From: JAPYWM01 sp964489015
GTDB taxonomy: Bacteria; Bacteroidota; Bacteroidia; SpSt-205
Length of the DNA stretch: 64,000 nt
Direction of reading: 5' to 3'
NCBI GenBank assembly: GCA_964489015.1
Contig: CAZAXD010000001.1
Coordinates: 186,001-250,000, forward strand
The position numbers and the translations under genes are program-made. This document shows, one piece after another, positions 16,715 through 26,376 of the stretch (its first letter is position 1; every line of letters begins with the position of its first letter). The notes beneath the pieces were generated by a model. It did not search any database. It saw only the letters and a program-made list of their open reading frames with translations, and had not been told where the DNA came from.

Positions 16715-17377
16715 ATGTCTCACTTATCCATTTCTGTGATTTTCAATCAGTCTTGGAGCCTCTTCAAAGCGAATTGGATGACACTAGTTGGCTTATTTTT
16801 GCTTTTTATCTTAGTGTCTCTTATTCCATTCATCGGTAGCTTGCTGAGTGGCCTAATCTTTGGTCCGGCTCTCAGCATGGCGGCACTCTTAGCAGCCCGT
16901 CGAGGGCAGGTGGCCTTTGGCGAGGCTTTTTCAAATATAGGTCGCCTGTTACTTGTCTTTGTGTATCAGCTTATCTTATTTGCAGTGCCTATCCTCTTAT
17001 CATTTTTGCCGTTCTTTTATGCTGCTCGTGAGTCTTTCGAGTATGCGGAGCCGATGATCACGGCTAGCCCAGGGATCGTGATTATGTCTGTTATGGGGGG
17101 GATTTTAGCCCTTATCATGTCAATATGGGGCTGGTCCGGATTCTATTTCATCCTAGATGGCAAGAAAGGGGTTTTTGGCGCGCTTAGTGCTAGCTTCTCC
17201 ACGACTACCCAGAACATCGGTAGCGTGATATTAGCCTTTCTACTACTTATAGGAATCAACATTTTGGGGGCATTCGCTTGTGGACTAGGGCTGATTGTCA
17301 CCATGCCGCTCAGTTTTGTCTTTTTAGCGCTTTTATATTTGAGATTAACGGAGGGCACTCCCCACAGTCTGGCCTGA
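16715..17377 (+). CDS. Polytopic membrane protein of unknown function
   Basis: A 220-residue integral membrane protein with an amphipathic N-terminal segment (ISVIFNQSWSLFKANW) followed by about five or six hydrophobic helices. This layout resembles DUF975-like proteins and the membrane domain of some glycerophosphodiester phosphodiesterases, and the Ser-Trp-Leu-Phe-Lys opening is common there. No catalytic motif is visible. The start follows a leaderless-type promoter. The next gene, encoding a secreted protein, begins just after the stop and probably shares this transcript. Confidence 0.78.
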   Translation: MSHLSISVIFNQSWSLFKANWMTLVGLFLLFILVSLIPFIGSLLSGLIFGPALSMAALLAARRGQVAFGEAFSNIGRLLLVFVYQLILFAVPILLSFLPFFYAARESFEYAEPMITASPGIVIMSVMGGILALIMSIWGWSGFYFILDGKKGVFGALSASFSTTTQNIGSVILAFLLLIGINILGAFACGLGLIVTMPLSFVFLALLYLRLTEGTPHSLA

Positions 17378-17424
17378 GCCTCTATGCACTCTCGCTTTCT
17401 ACGGTTGGGCGTTTAGCGCCTCTA

Positions 17425-17883
17425 ATGTGGATGGCGCTTGCCCAGGCGCAAAATCAATCGTTACTGATTGTAGGCGTGGTTACCTCTAGTACCACTCAGA
17501 CTACATCCGGCTGGTATCCAATGGTGCTCGAGCTGCAAATGCGGGGTAAAAAGGTACGTGGTACCAGCTTGTACCTGGTTCCCACTCAGTGGGAAGATTT
17601 CGTTTGCTATAGCCTAGAGGGAGAGCGGGAGGGGGATACCTATCACCTCACGGAGAAGGCCGTGCTTAAGGCTACCGCTATAGAAGGGGTATGGTTACGC
17701 AAGGCTATGACCCTTACTGTTACCGATGAGCATGTGCAGGGTGAGTGGGAAGATATTGACGGCTTTCGGCAGCGCGGTGAGGTCCGGGCTAGCATTCGGC
17801 CTCTGCACTCAAGTGGCAAAAAGGGTAAAAAGGCCCCTACTTATACACGGCCTTTGCGGACTGACGCTAGTCCGGGGTCCTAA
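17425..17883 (+). CDS. Secreted protein of unknown function, signal peptide apparently frameshifted
   Basis: A 152-residue product as read from the ATG at 17425. The mature part is beta-rich and polar, with a Gly/Lys-rich tail, and matches no family I know. From 17425 the signal peptide would be only MWMALAQA. An ATG at 17384, just after the upstream gene, opens MHSRFLRLGV in another frame and then stops at TAG 17414. One extra T in the TTT at 17412-17414 would join it to LAPLMWMALAQA, making a textbook signal peptide cleaved before QNQS. Either a one-base deletion or a sequencing error is likely. The 3' end overlaps the convergent RND gene by 4 bp. Confidence 0.6.
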   Translation: MWMALAQAQNQSLLIVGVVTSSTTQTTSGWYPMVLELQMRGKKVRGTSLYLVPTQWEDFVCYSLEGEREGDTYHLTEKAVLKATAIEGVWLRKAMTLTVTDEHVQGEWEDIDGFRQRGEVRASIRPLHSSGKKGKKAPTYTRPLRTDASPGS

Positions 17884-20800
17884 GCTGCTAGCCATTGATT
17901 CCACCGTCGCCATAGCCTGGCTAATCGTAAGCCGGCGGCATGGTGCAGGTAATACAGTGTTGGTACCACGACGAGCGTAATGACCGTAGCCACACTAAGC
18001 CCGAAGATAATCGTACTAGCCAGCGGTAGCCAGAAGAATGTCGTATCACCTCCAAAGAAGATTTTGGGGTCCCATTCCGTAAAGAGAGAGACAAAGTCTA
18101 TGTTGAGTCCCACGGCTAAGGGGATTAATCCCAAAATCGTCGAGGCTGCTGTGAGTAGTACAGGCTTTAGCCGCAAGGAAGCACCGAGCACAATCGCTTC
18201 TCGGGTTCGGTGTCCCCGCGTCTTGAGCTCGTCAATGAATTCGACGAGGAGGATCCCGTTCTTGACTACGATGCCGATGAGCGCTACGATCCCAATCCCA
18301 GCTAGAACTACCGAAAATTCAATCCGGCTTAGCGCAAAGCCCCATATCACGCCAATCAGGCTAAAGAGCACTTGAGACAGGATAATAAACACCTTGCCCA
18401 GCGAGCGAAACTGCAAGATAAGCACAAAGAGTACGAGAGCCATTGCAACCAGAAAGGCGATCTGAAGGAATCGAGCCGCTTTAGCCTGCTCTTCCTGCTC
18501 GCCTCCGATGCGGATCTCCACACCGGCTGGGGCGGGATAAGCACGTAGGACCTGTCGGATCTGATTATTGACCTCGGTGGGGTTGTAGCCGGGCAGTACA
18601 TCGGACGAGAGCGTCACGGCGCGTTTGAGGTTTTTGCGGCGGATGAGCCCTGATCCGCTGGCGTATTCCAGAGAGACGAAGTTAGCTAGGGGCAGCTGTT
18701 TGAGGCGACCATCGCTCATATCACGAAAGGTGATTTTATGCGCCAGAAGCTGAGAGGGATACGCCTGATAGCCTTCTTGATAGCGGATTTGGATAGGAAA
18801 TTCCTCTTCAAGCTCTCGGAATTTACTGGCTTCTTTGCCGTAGATGGCTGTGCGTAGTTCGCTGCCGATCTGGGCGGCTGAGAGGCCGGCCCTTAGGACG
18901 CGGTCCCGATCGAGACGTACCAAGATTTCGGGCTGACTGAGTACTAAGTCGCTGGTAAGTTCTTGAACCCCTGGCACCCGCAGAGAGTCGAGATAGCGTT
19001 TGAGGGCGATAGCGGTTTGATTGACGAGCTTGGGGTCTTCGCCTAACACTTCGATCGTGACGGGCTTACCGGCGGGGGGACCAGCGCGGTCTGGCTCAAC
19101 GCGTAGCTCCACGCCGGGCAGGTCCTTGAGGGCGTCATAAACCTTCTGTAAGTAGGGATGCGTCGAGATGCCGCTTCGCCGGCGAAACTCTACAAAGGCT
19201 ACCGTTACTTTGGCACGGTTGGGGCTACTTGACTGTATACTATTGAAGGGGTCGCCCGCACCTATGCCTACGTTTACGAGCACAGACGCCACCAACGGAT
19301 TGTTAGGCCCGATGGCCTCTAATACCCGCGCATAAGCTGCCTTAGCTACCGAGAAGGTGTAGTCGGCTGAGGTTCCTTCGGGCAGCTTGAGGTAGGCATA
19401 AATGTAATTTGGGTCTCGAGTCGGGAAAAAGACAACTTTGGGCGGCCGTAACGCAAAAACCGTCAGGCCACCTACAAAGACCAGCCCTGTGCTAAGCAGC
19501 ACCCATTTGGGATGGCCTCGCTGAATGCTCCAGCGTAAGATGCGCTGATGGAGGCTTACAAGGGCGGGGATGGCTCGTTCCTGCGCATACCGAATAAGGG
19601 CCCGAATGACACTACGGGCCAGGATGAAAACAACGCCCAGAAAAACAATAAAGTTACCAAGTCCATGCGAACCGCTTAGATAGCTGATCCCAGCCAGGGC
19701 GGCCATGAGCCCTAGTACGAGCAAAAATCCTCGGGTAAATATGCGCTGCTTGGGGTTTTGGGGCCGCATGAAGTCTACCGCAAAAACAGGGTTGATGATG
19801 TACGCAACAAAGAGCGAAGCAAAAAGGGTGATGAGCAGTGTCACAGGCAGGTAGTAGAGGAACTTGCCAGGAATGCTATTCCAGAAAAGCAGTGGGAAAA
19901 AGGGGGCAGCAGTCACTAAGGTCCCCGCTAAGACCGGCAAAAAGACCTCGGCGGCAGCCCAATTCGTAGTCTCAAGGATAGGGCGTCGGCCATTCTCAAA
20001 GAGGCGGTAGGTGTTTTCGACGACGACGATGGCATCATCCACGACAATGCCCAAGGCTAAAAGAAAGGAAAACAGCACGACTAAATTGAGAGAGTAGCCT
20101 AGGCTGGGCAGCAAAATAAACGCAACAAAGGAGGACAGAGGCACCGATAGCCCGACAAAGAGCGCGTTTTCCAGCCCAATGAAAAACATCATCACAAGCG
20201 TGACCAGGACGAAGCCGATGATGATCGAGTTTACCAGGTCGTCGAGCTGAAGCCGAGTCCGCTCGGACTGGTCATTCGTGATGACGATCTTCATGTTAGA
20301 GGGTAGGAGGTTCGGTTGGCGGAGAATAGCTTGGATAGCATCGGCCGTTTCGACGAGGTTTTCGCCTGCTTTTTTGATCACATTCAGGGTAATAACCGGG
20401 TTTCCATCGAGCAGGGCATAGCTATCTTGTCGTTTATAGCCGTCGTAGACAGTCGCTACGTCTTTGAGAAAGACCGGTGCACCAAAGCCAGAACGAACGA
20501 CAAGGTCCTGGATCTCGCGGACAGAGCGAAATCGGGCATCTAGGCGTAAGGTGCGGTTTTGTCGGCCGAGGTCCACCTCACCCGCTGAAATGAGGATGTT
20601 ATCGCGAGCGATGGCGTTTTCGATGTCGCTAAAAGCCAGTCCGTAAGCCTGTAGCTTTTGCATGTCCACGTCGATCCGGATCTCGCGTTCGAGGGCCCCG
20701 ATAATATCCACCCGACGCACCTGGGGCAGGGCCTCGATGCGGTCCTTCAGGTCATCGGCAAGCCGCTTGAGCTGCGCCGGGGTGTAGGGCCCAGAGAGAT

Positions 20801-21236
20801 TGATATTCATGATCGGAAACTCAGAAAAGTCTACATCCGTGACGGTGGGCTCTTTAGGGAGGTCGGAGGGGAGGTCTGGGCGGGCCTTGTCGACCGCGTC
20901 TTTTACCAGGTCTTTACACTCCTTTGGGTCTTTATTGATGGTAAACTCAATCACGATGGTGGAGACGTCCTGCTGAGAATGGCTATTTATCTTTTCAATG
21001 CCGCTGAGGCCCTTCAGGCGCTTTTCGATGGGGCGCGTGACAAGGTTTTCAATGTCGGCCGGCGAAGAGCCAGGATACACGGTATTCACCACTATCGTGG
21101 GAATGACGAGGTCGGGAAATAGCTCTTTGGGCAGCGTGATGTAGCTGTAAATGCCCAGCCCGGTAATAAGAAGGGATAAGACATAAATCGCTAAGCGATT
21201 GTGGGTAGCCCAAAAGGTGGGACCGAAACGCTGCAT
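17880..21236 (-). CDS. RND efflux transporter permease, HAE1/AcrB-type
   Basis: A proton-driven inner-membrane pump of 1118 residues, the usual RND two-fold layout: one N-terminal helix, a large periplasmic loop (about 35-330), helices 2-6, a central cytoplasmic linker, then the repeat. The helix-4 proton-relay segment LGIVVDDAIVVVENTYR carries the paired aspartates. The N-terminal PAD region (LPKELFPDLVIPTIVVNTVYPGSSPADIENLVTRPIE) is typical. No membrane-fusion or TolC-type gene adjoins it, so its partners lie elsewhere. No clear TAnnTTTG box precedes it; the upstream spacer has only a T-rich GTTTTTG stretch ending 5 nt before the ATG. Confidence 0.93.
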   Translation of the reverse strand: MQRFGPTFWATHNRLAIYVLSLLITGLGIYSYITLPKELFPDLVIPTIVVNTVYPGSSPADIENLVTRPIEKRLKGLSGIEKINSHSQQDVSTIVIEFTINKDPKECKDLVKDAVDKARPDLPSDLPKEPTVTDVDFSEFPIMNINLSGPYTPAQLKRLADDLKDRIEALPQVRRVDIIGALEREIRIDVDMQKLQAYGLAFSDIENAIARDNILISAGEVDLGRQNRTLRLDARFRSVREIQDLVVRSGFGAPVFLKDVATVYDGYKRQDSYALLDGNPVITLNVIKKAGENLVETADAIQAILRQPNLLPSNMKIVITNDQSERTRLQLDDLVNSIIIGFVLVTLVMMFFIGLENALFVGLSVPLSSFVAFILLPSLGYSLNLVVLFSFLLALGIVVDDAIVVVENTYRLFENGRRPILETTNWAAAEVFLPVLAGTLVTAAPFFPLLFWNSIPGKFLYYLPVTLLITLFASLFVAYIINPVFAVDFMRPQNPKQRIFTRGFLLVLGLMAALAGISYLSGSHGLGNFIVFLGVVFILARSVIRALIRYAQERAIPALVSLHQRILRWSIQRGHPKWVLLSTGLVFVGGLTVFALRPPKVVFFPTRDPNYIYAYLKLPEGTSADYTFSVAKAAYARVLEAIGPNNPLVASVLVNVGIGAGDPFNSIQSSSPNRAKVTVAFVEFRRRSGISTHPYLQKVYDALKDLPGVELRVEPDRAGPPAGKPVTIEVLGEDPKLVNQTAIALKRYLDSLRVPGVQELTSDLVLSQPEILVRLDRDRVLRAGLSAAQIGSELRTAIYGKEASKFRELEEEFPIQIRYQEGYQAYPSQLLAHKITFRDMSDGRLKQLPLANFVSLEYASGSGLIRRKNLKRAVTLSSDVLPGYNPTEVNNQIRQVLRAYPAPAGVEIRIGGEQEEQAKAARFLQIAFLVAMALVLFVLILQFRSLGKVFIILSQVLFSLIGVIWGFALSRIEFSVVLAGIGIVALIGIVVKNGILLVEFIDELKTRGHRTREAIVLGASLRLKPVLLTAASTILGLIPLAVGLNIDFVSLFTEWDPKIFFGGDTTFFWLPLASTIIFGLSVATVITLVVVPTLYYLHHAAGLRLARLWRRWNQWLAA

Positions 21237-21317
21237 ATCCCCAAAAACTCAAAAAACTCAGAAAAAGTTCCGAGTTTCCGACATTAGGGTTCGGCCACGG
21301 CTTGACGGCTTTGGTCG

Positions 21318-21325
21318 TATATTTG
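21318..21325 (+). promoter_or_regulatory. TAnnTTTG -7 box for the PorU2-like gene
   Basis: TATATTTG, ending 1 nt before the first ATG and 16 nt before the second. The first ATG (21327) is too close to serve as start by comparison with other boxes here, whose minimum gap is 4 nt. Confidence 0.65.
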
Positions 21326-21350
21326 TATGTCTATTATTTGTATGTCTATG
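21321..21350 (+). repeat. 15-bp tandem duplication across the PorU2-like gene start
   Basis: Two copies of a 15-bp unit beginning ATTTGTATGTCTAT (21321-21335 and 21336-21350), 14 of 15 bases identical. The unit contains part of the promoter box and an ATG, so the start codon is duplicated in frame. Confidence 0.9.
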
Positions 21351-24300
21351 CGTTGGTTTTGGGTAGGGCTTGCATGGGTTTGGGCTCAGTCTTATGAATA
21401 CGGCAATAGCTGGTACAATCCGACGCAGTCTTATCGGAAGCTTCTTGTAGGCGAATCAGGGGTGTATAGGGTTCGCGCTTCGGACGTCGGGCTTAGTGGC
21501 GTGCCCGTTAGTAGTCTGCAGCTTCTGTGGCGTGGTAGGGAGGTTCCACTGTATGTGGCCGACCTTGATGGGTCCGGTACCTTTGAAGGGAATGACTACT
21601 TAGAGTTTGTGGGACTGCGGAATGACGGGGAACCGGACTCGGTGGCGTTTCGACATCCACAGCTCCTTCGGCGTTTGCCCGGCCTCCAGGGCAATAAGTA
21701 CATGAGTCTCAATCAAAACGACACGTCGGCGTACTTTCTCACGTGGGGTGGGGGGCCAGGGCGTCGTTATGCCACTTATGAAGACGGGCAGGCCCTCAGT
21801 CGGCCGTCCCTGTCCTGGTTTTGGTATCAAATGGTGGAGTCGTTTCATAATGCAGGCTATTGGCCGGGACCAGGAGGATATGGGATTGGTGGCTATGAGC
21901 AGTTTAGCAACCCCATGTACATCAGTGGGGAGGGACGCGGTGCGAGCTTCAATCCCTATGCGCGAGGATATAGCTTACCAGGTGCGCTCCCCTCTGCCTC
22001 GCCTTTTTACAAGATAGAAGTGTCGCATGCCTCTCTCAACTTTAGCGGCACTTTTACGCTCAACTGGCAGGTTGAGTTGGGCTCTAATACCTATGCGGCT
22101 GCCTCCCAGACTCTGAATGCGCCCTATTTTCAACGGATGCAGTTGGTGGTGCCAACGACTTATCTAGGTTCTTACATCATCGTCCATTGTCAGAGTCCCA
22201 CCACCGGGTACAGTGGTGAGCTGGTGCACTATGCGGAAATTACCTACCCAAGGGCCGGTAATAGCTTAGGGGCAGCGGAGGTTTTTCTGAGCTTGGGTGT
22301 AGTAAACTCGGACCCTACTCCCAGGGTGCTAGCGGTCTCGGGGCTCAGCGTGAGCGGAGGGGATTCCGTGCTTGTCTATGACACGGTGCACCAGCTGCGT
22401 ATGCGAGCTTACCGGGATGGTAGCCAGTGGCTTATCCCGCTACCGGGTTTGGCCGACACGTTTGCGCTCTTTCTGGTGCGGGGCGAGAGTATTCGTACGC
22501 CCCTTGTGACGACTCCTCGCTTAGAGAATTATAGCGGGCAGGCTGGAGCCGAAATCATTCTGGTGACGTCTCCAAGCTTACAGGCGTCGGCCGAGGCATA
22601 TAAGGCCTATCGAGAAACCCACCCGACGAATCCCCGCTCAGTACTAATAGCGTATACGGACGCCATTGATGATGAGTTTGGATGGGGGCGGGTGCGGCAC
22701 CCCTTAGCTATCCGAAACTTAGTACGGTGGGCATTGGATCACTGGACCACCAAACCGAAGTACTTGCTCCTGTGGGGAGATGTAGTCAGTCCGGCTGCTC
22801 TGCGCATGGCTTACAATGGGGCCCCGCCAGCCTGGCACAAGGTGCCCGGGTATGGCATTTTAGGTACGGTGGGGGAGCTTCCCTCCTCTGATTGGGGTTT
22901 TGTGTCGGACTTTTATGGGGATGGCACGGTAATCCCAGCTATTCCTGTTGGACGCGTGCCTGTCCAGAATGACCAGCAAGGTTATGCTTATATCGACAAG
23001 CTACGCACTTACGAATCGCAGGGGCTTGCCCCGTGGCGTAAGTGGGCTTTGCATCTCGGAGGCGGTTCTAGTGCCGTGGAGCAAGCGCTGATTCGGGCCC
23101 AGCTGGTAGCCTGTCAAAACGTCTTGGAGGGATCGCCTTACGCCGGTAGTACGGTTTACTATCAGAAGCAGACGGGTGGTATGCAGGCCCCGCCAGGCAC
23201 CCCCACCATCAAGGAACGGATGGACAGCGGCGTGGTCATATTACAAACGTTTGGCCATACAGGGGGGGATCTCTTTGACGTCGCTTTTTATGAGCCGCAG
23301 GACTACGAGAACTGGGGCAGGTATCCATTCGTGATTGTGAACGGCTGCTATCAGGGGGATGTGAGTGGTATCATCAACGGTTCTCAGTCCCATGGGGAAC
23401 GGTTTGTCATGGCCCCCGGGCGTGGTAGTCTGTGGTACTGGGCCTTGGCTGGAGCTGGTTTTATCGGCCCCCTAGGCAATCAGACCCGTCGGATTTATGA
23501 GGTTTTATTCCGAGATTCACTGGGGATTTCTGTAGGCGATGCGATTGTCGAGGCTTTTCGCCGGCTCTTTTCCCAGGGGGTTGGGTCTTTCGAATATTAT
23601 CACATGGCGGCTTCCTTACTGCTTGGCGATCCGTCGGTGCCGCTGATCGTGCCTAAGCTGCCCGATTTGGCGATTAGTCGGGCTGATCTCGTGGTAGTGC
23701 CAGCAGAGCCCTCTGCTGAGCAGAGCAGCTTCGAACTGCGCATTCGGTATCACAACTTAGGTTTAGCGGTACAGGATTCCTTTACCGTGCAGGTGGTGCA
23801 TCAGGTCCAGAGTACTGGTCAGGTCTACACCTACACGTATCGGCGGCCTCCTTTTTTGCGGACGGATAGCCTTAGCGTGCTCTTGCCTGCGCCGGCCGGC
23901 GAGTGGGCGGGGACCAACTTTATCACGGTGACGCTGGATGCCCTGCTCGAAGTGCAAGAGGAGCGCGAAGACAATAATACCGTTACGCTCGACTTTTTTG
24001 TCAAGTCAGCTCGCCCCATTTTGATTTATCCCTGGCCGTTTGCGGTAATAAATAAAGATTCTATTGCTCTCATTGCCGGCACTTATAATCAAAGTGGTTA
24101 TCAGACCCAGGGTTATTACTTCGAGATTGATACGAGCTATCTTTTCAATTCGCCGATGCTGCGCCAGAGCGGGCTCGTGCAAGGGTCTACGGTATTTGGG
24201 CAATGGGTAGTGCCTTATCGTTTGCAGGACAGTGTGGTGTATTACTGGCGAGTTCGTTTAGCCAACGCTGCGCCAAATGAGTGGGCCGAGGCTTCTTTCC

Positions 24301-26375
24301 AGTACATCGCTGGTGACAAGGAGGGATGGGGGCAAAGCGGGCGGGCTCAATTTCTTTCTAATACCCATCAGGGGCTAAGCTATGGCGCACCGGGCTTTAC
24401 TTGGCAGTTTCAATCGCGTCAGGTGCGTTTAGAGGTGCGGGACACGTGGGGACCGACGGGTAATCGGCGGTTTCTGATTTTGAATGATCGGGTGCTTTCC
24501 TCGGAGATTAGTCATACGCTGACTCGGTATGTGAACCCCAGCAATCCAGCGCAGGGTTATTATACGCTCGGCTGGTGGTGGGGTGCTTTTATTCCAGGCG
24601 TGTTTATTGCGGCTTTTGATGGTAATACCTATGAACCGCTGATCGCGGATACCCTGTTTGGGGGCTGGCGGCTTTTCTGTCCGCGGTATTGTGCGCATGC
24701 TATCGGCTCTATGTCTCCGGCGCAGATGGCGGACTCCCTTTGGCAGACGATCGACCGGCTCCCGAATGGCAGCATCGTGGTCCTGCTCTTTACCCAGTTC
24801 TTTAAAGCATCTCAGGAATTTGTGAGGCCCACCATGGATAATGTACTCGGCGCGATTGGCGCCTCTTCGGCTATTCTGTCCCTCGACTCCTTGCAGAAGG
24901 CGATCGTTGTGGGCCGAAAAGGCGCCCCCGCTAGCAGCGCTATCGAAGTCATCACAGCCGACACGCTTACGGCAGAAGTCATTCAAGACTACACGACGAC
25001 CTATCCGATTGGGTGGATGAGTAGTCCGCTCATTCCTCGGCCGGTGGACTGGGAAGACTTTTTCTTTGCCTTTGACTCCCTAAACGGACGGGGCAAGATT
25101 CTCAGTACCGTTTACGCTCGTAAGCCCGATAATTCGGAAGTGGTCGTTCATCGGCGAGTCTCCTCCGATGGGGTATATGACCTGCGAGGACTCAATACCA
25201 CGGACTACACGAGCCTTCGGCTAGAGGGTTATTTCATGGATACGCTTATGGCGATAGCCCCCTCCATGCGATACTGGTATGTGCTGTTTCGGCCTTTCCC
25301 TGATGTAGCTGTCGATCCAGGTCTACGCTGGGTACTTTTGCGGGATACCGTGCAGGAGGGAGAGACACTTTATGTGGCGCTTGGGCTTCGAAACCTTTTG
25401 TCAGCGCCCACGCCGGATAGCATTTGGGTACAACTGAGCATTCAAAAGGCGGATGGTTCGTGGCTTGACGTAGGACGGGTGCGGGTCCGACCGTTGGCAG
25501 GGCTAGATACGACTATCGTGGCATTTAGCTTCTCTTCTATAGGGCTGGGGGGGCTAAATCGGCTTCGCATTGTGGCTAATCCCGATCCCAGCTTTGGGGA
25601 GCGGACCTTCGCTAACAATCGCTGGGAAGCTGCCTTTTTCGTACAAGCGGATATCTACAATCCCGTCGTGGATGTACTCTTTGATGGGGTGCGGATCCAA
25701 AATGGGGATATCGTCTCGCCTTCGCCCGTGATCCTGGTCGAAGCCAAAGACGAAAACCCGTTTTTAGCTTTGGATGACACCGCTAGTATGACGATTCGCC
25801 TGCGGCGGGTGGAGGAACGTAGCCTGGGCGAGCGGATCAGCTATGCGTCGGGCAAGCTTCGCTTTGAGGGGGCTCGGCTGCCGGACAATCGGGCTCGGGT
25901 GGAGTTTCGCCCAGGTCGACTGGAAGACGGGGACTATGTTTTAGCCGTAGAGGCCCAAGACAAGCGCTACAACCGCTCGGGTACCAAGCCCTATGAAATC
26001 CAGTTTCGGATTATCAATGAAAGTGCGATTACGCATGTGGTTAATTATCCAAACCCTTTTTCGACATCGACTCGGTTTTATTATGAACTGACAGGCTCGA
26101 GTTTGCCTGAAGTGTTTCAGATTCATATCTACACGGTAACGGGTCGTTTAGTCAAGGTCATCGATCTGAAGGCTTTGGGGGAGGTGCGGATTGGTCGGCA
26201 CCTAACGCAGTACGCCTGGGATGGCACGGATGAGTACGGTGATCGGTTGGCGAATGGGGTGTATTTGTATCGGGTGGTCCTTCGGATGCCGGGCGAAGCC
26301 GCGATCCAGCGCCGCGAAGATGGCCTAGAGGGCTACTTCAAGAGCGGCTGGGGTAAAATGGTGCTCATGCGGTGA
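21342..26375 (+). CDS. Gingipain-type (C25) cysteine protease, PorU2-like T9SS sortase
   Basis: A secreted C25-family protease of about 1677 residues. A short signal peptide (MRWFWVGLAWVWAQ) precedes N-terminal beta domains. The gingipain catalytic domain carries the histidine in QTFGHTGG (about H639) and the cysteine in VNGCYQG (about C669). CARDB/Ig-like domains follow, and the C-terminus is FlgD/sorting-domain-like: YPNPFST, WDGTDEYGDRLANGVYLYRV, ending YFKSGWGKMVLMR. Size and ending match the PorU2 group rather than classic PorU (about 1100-1300 residues), which cleaves sorting domains of T9SS cargo at the cell surface. I choose the ATG at 21342; 21327 and 21348 are alternatives created by a 15-bp duplication. 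Confidence 0.85.
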   Translation: MSMRWFWVGLAWVWAQSYEYGNSWYNPTQSYRKLLVGESGVYRVRASDVGLSGVPVSSLQLLWRGREVPLYVADLDGSGTFEGNDYLEFVGLRNDGEPDSVAFRHPQLLRRLPGLQGNKYMSLNQNDTSAYFLTWGGGPGRRYATYEDGQALSRPSLSWFWYQMVESFHNAGYWPGPGGYGIGGYEQFSNPMYISGEGRGASFNPYARGYSLPGALPSASPFYKIEVSHASLNFSGTFTLNWQVELGSNTYAAASQTLNAPYFQRMQLVVPTTYLGSYIIVHCQSPTTGYSGELVHYAEITYPRAGNSLGAAEVFLSLGVVNSDPTPRVLAVSGLSVSGGDSVLVYDTVHQLRMRAYRDGSQWLIPLPGLADTFALFLVRGESIRTPLVTTPRLENYSGQAGAEIILVTSPSLQASAEAYKAYRETHPTNPRSVLIAYTDAIDDEFGWGRVRHPLAIRNLVRWALDHWTTKPKYLLLWGDVVSPAALRMAYNGAPPAWHKVPGYGILGTVGELPSSDWGFVSDFYGDGTVIPAIPVGRVPVQNDQQGYAYIDKLRTYESQGLAPWRKWALHLGGGSSAVEQALIRAQLVACQNVLEGSPYAGSTVYYQKQTGGMQAPPGTPTIKERMDSGVVILQTFGHTGGDLFDVAFYEPQDYENWGRYPFVIVNGCYQGDVSGIINGSQSHGERFVMAPGRGSLWYWALAGAGFIGPLGNQTRRIYEVLFRDSLGISVGDAIVEAFRRLFSQGVGSFEYYHMAASLLLGDPSVPLIVPKLPDLAISRADLVVVPAEPSAEQSSFELRIRYHNLGLAVQDSFTVQVVHQVQSTGQVYTYTYRRPPFLRTDSLSVLLPAPAGEWAGTNFITVTLDALLEVQEEREDNNTVTLDFFVKSARPILIYPWPFAVINKDSIALIAGTYNQSGYQTQGYYFEIDTSYLFNSPMLRQSGLVQGSTVFGQWVVPYRLQDSVVYYWRVRLANAAPNEWAEASFQYIAGDKEGWGQSGRAQFLSNTHQGLSYGAPGFTWQFQSRQVRLEVRDTWGPTGNRRFLILNDRVLSSEISHTLTRYVNPSNPAQGYYTLGWWWGAFIPGVFIAAFDGNTYEPLIADTLFGGWRLFCPRYCAHAIGSMSPAQMADSLWQTIDRLPNGSIVVLLFTQFFKASQEFVRPTMDNVLGAIGASSAILSLDSLQKAIVVGRKGAPASSAIEVITADTLTAEVIQDYTTTYPIGWMSSPLIPRPVDWEDFFFAFDSLNGRGKILSTVYARKPDNSEVVVHRRVSSDGVYDLRGLNTTDYTSLRLEGYFMDTLMAIAPSMRYWYVLFRPFPDVAVDPGLRWVLLRDTVQEGETLYVALGLRNLLSAPTPDSIWVQLSIQKADGSWLDVGRVRVRPLAGLDTTIVAFSFSSIGLGGLNRLRIVANPDPSFGERTFANNRWEAAFFVQADIYNPVVDVLFDGVRIQNGDIVSPSPVILVEAKDENPFLALDDTASMTIRLRRVEERSLGERISYASGKLRFEGARLPDNRARVEFRPGRLEDGDYVLAVEAQDKRYNRSGTKPYEIQFRIINESAITHVVNYPNPFSTSTRFYYELTGSSLPEVFQIHIYTVTGRLVKVIDLKALGEVRIGRHLTQYAWDGTDEYGDRLANGVYLYRVVLRMPGEAAIQRREDGLEGYFKSGWGKMVLMR

Positions 26376-26376
26376 C

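Noticed and set aside
21236..21326. Search for a TAnnTTTG box for the HAE1-type RND gene
   Set aside because: Only an A/T-rich GTTTTTG stretch is present 5 nt before the start; it lacks the TA half of the box, so no promoter is called.
24429..24986. 185-codon open frame antisense to the PorU2-like gene
   Set aside because: The plus-strand protein is continuous and domain-rich here; the antisense product is Arg/Pro-rich with no family resemblance.
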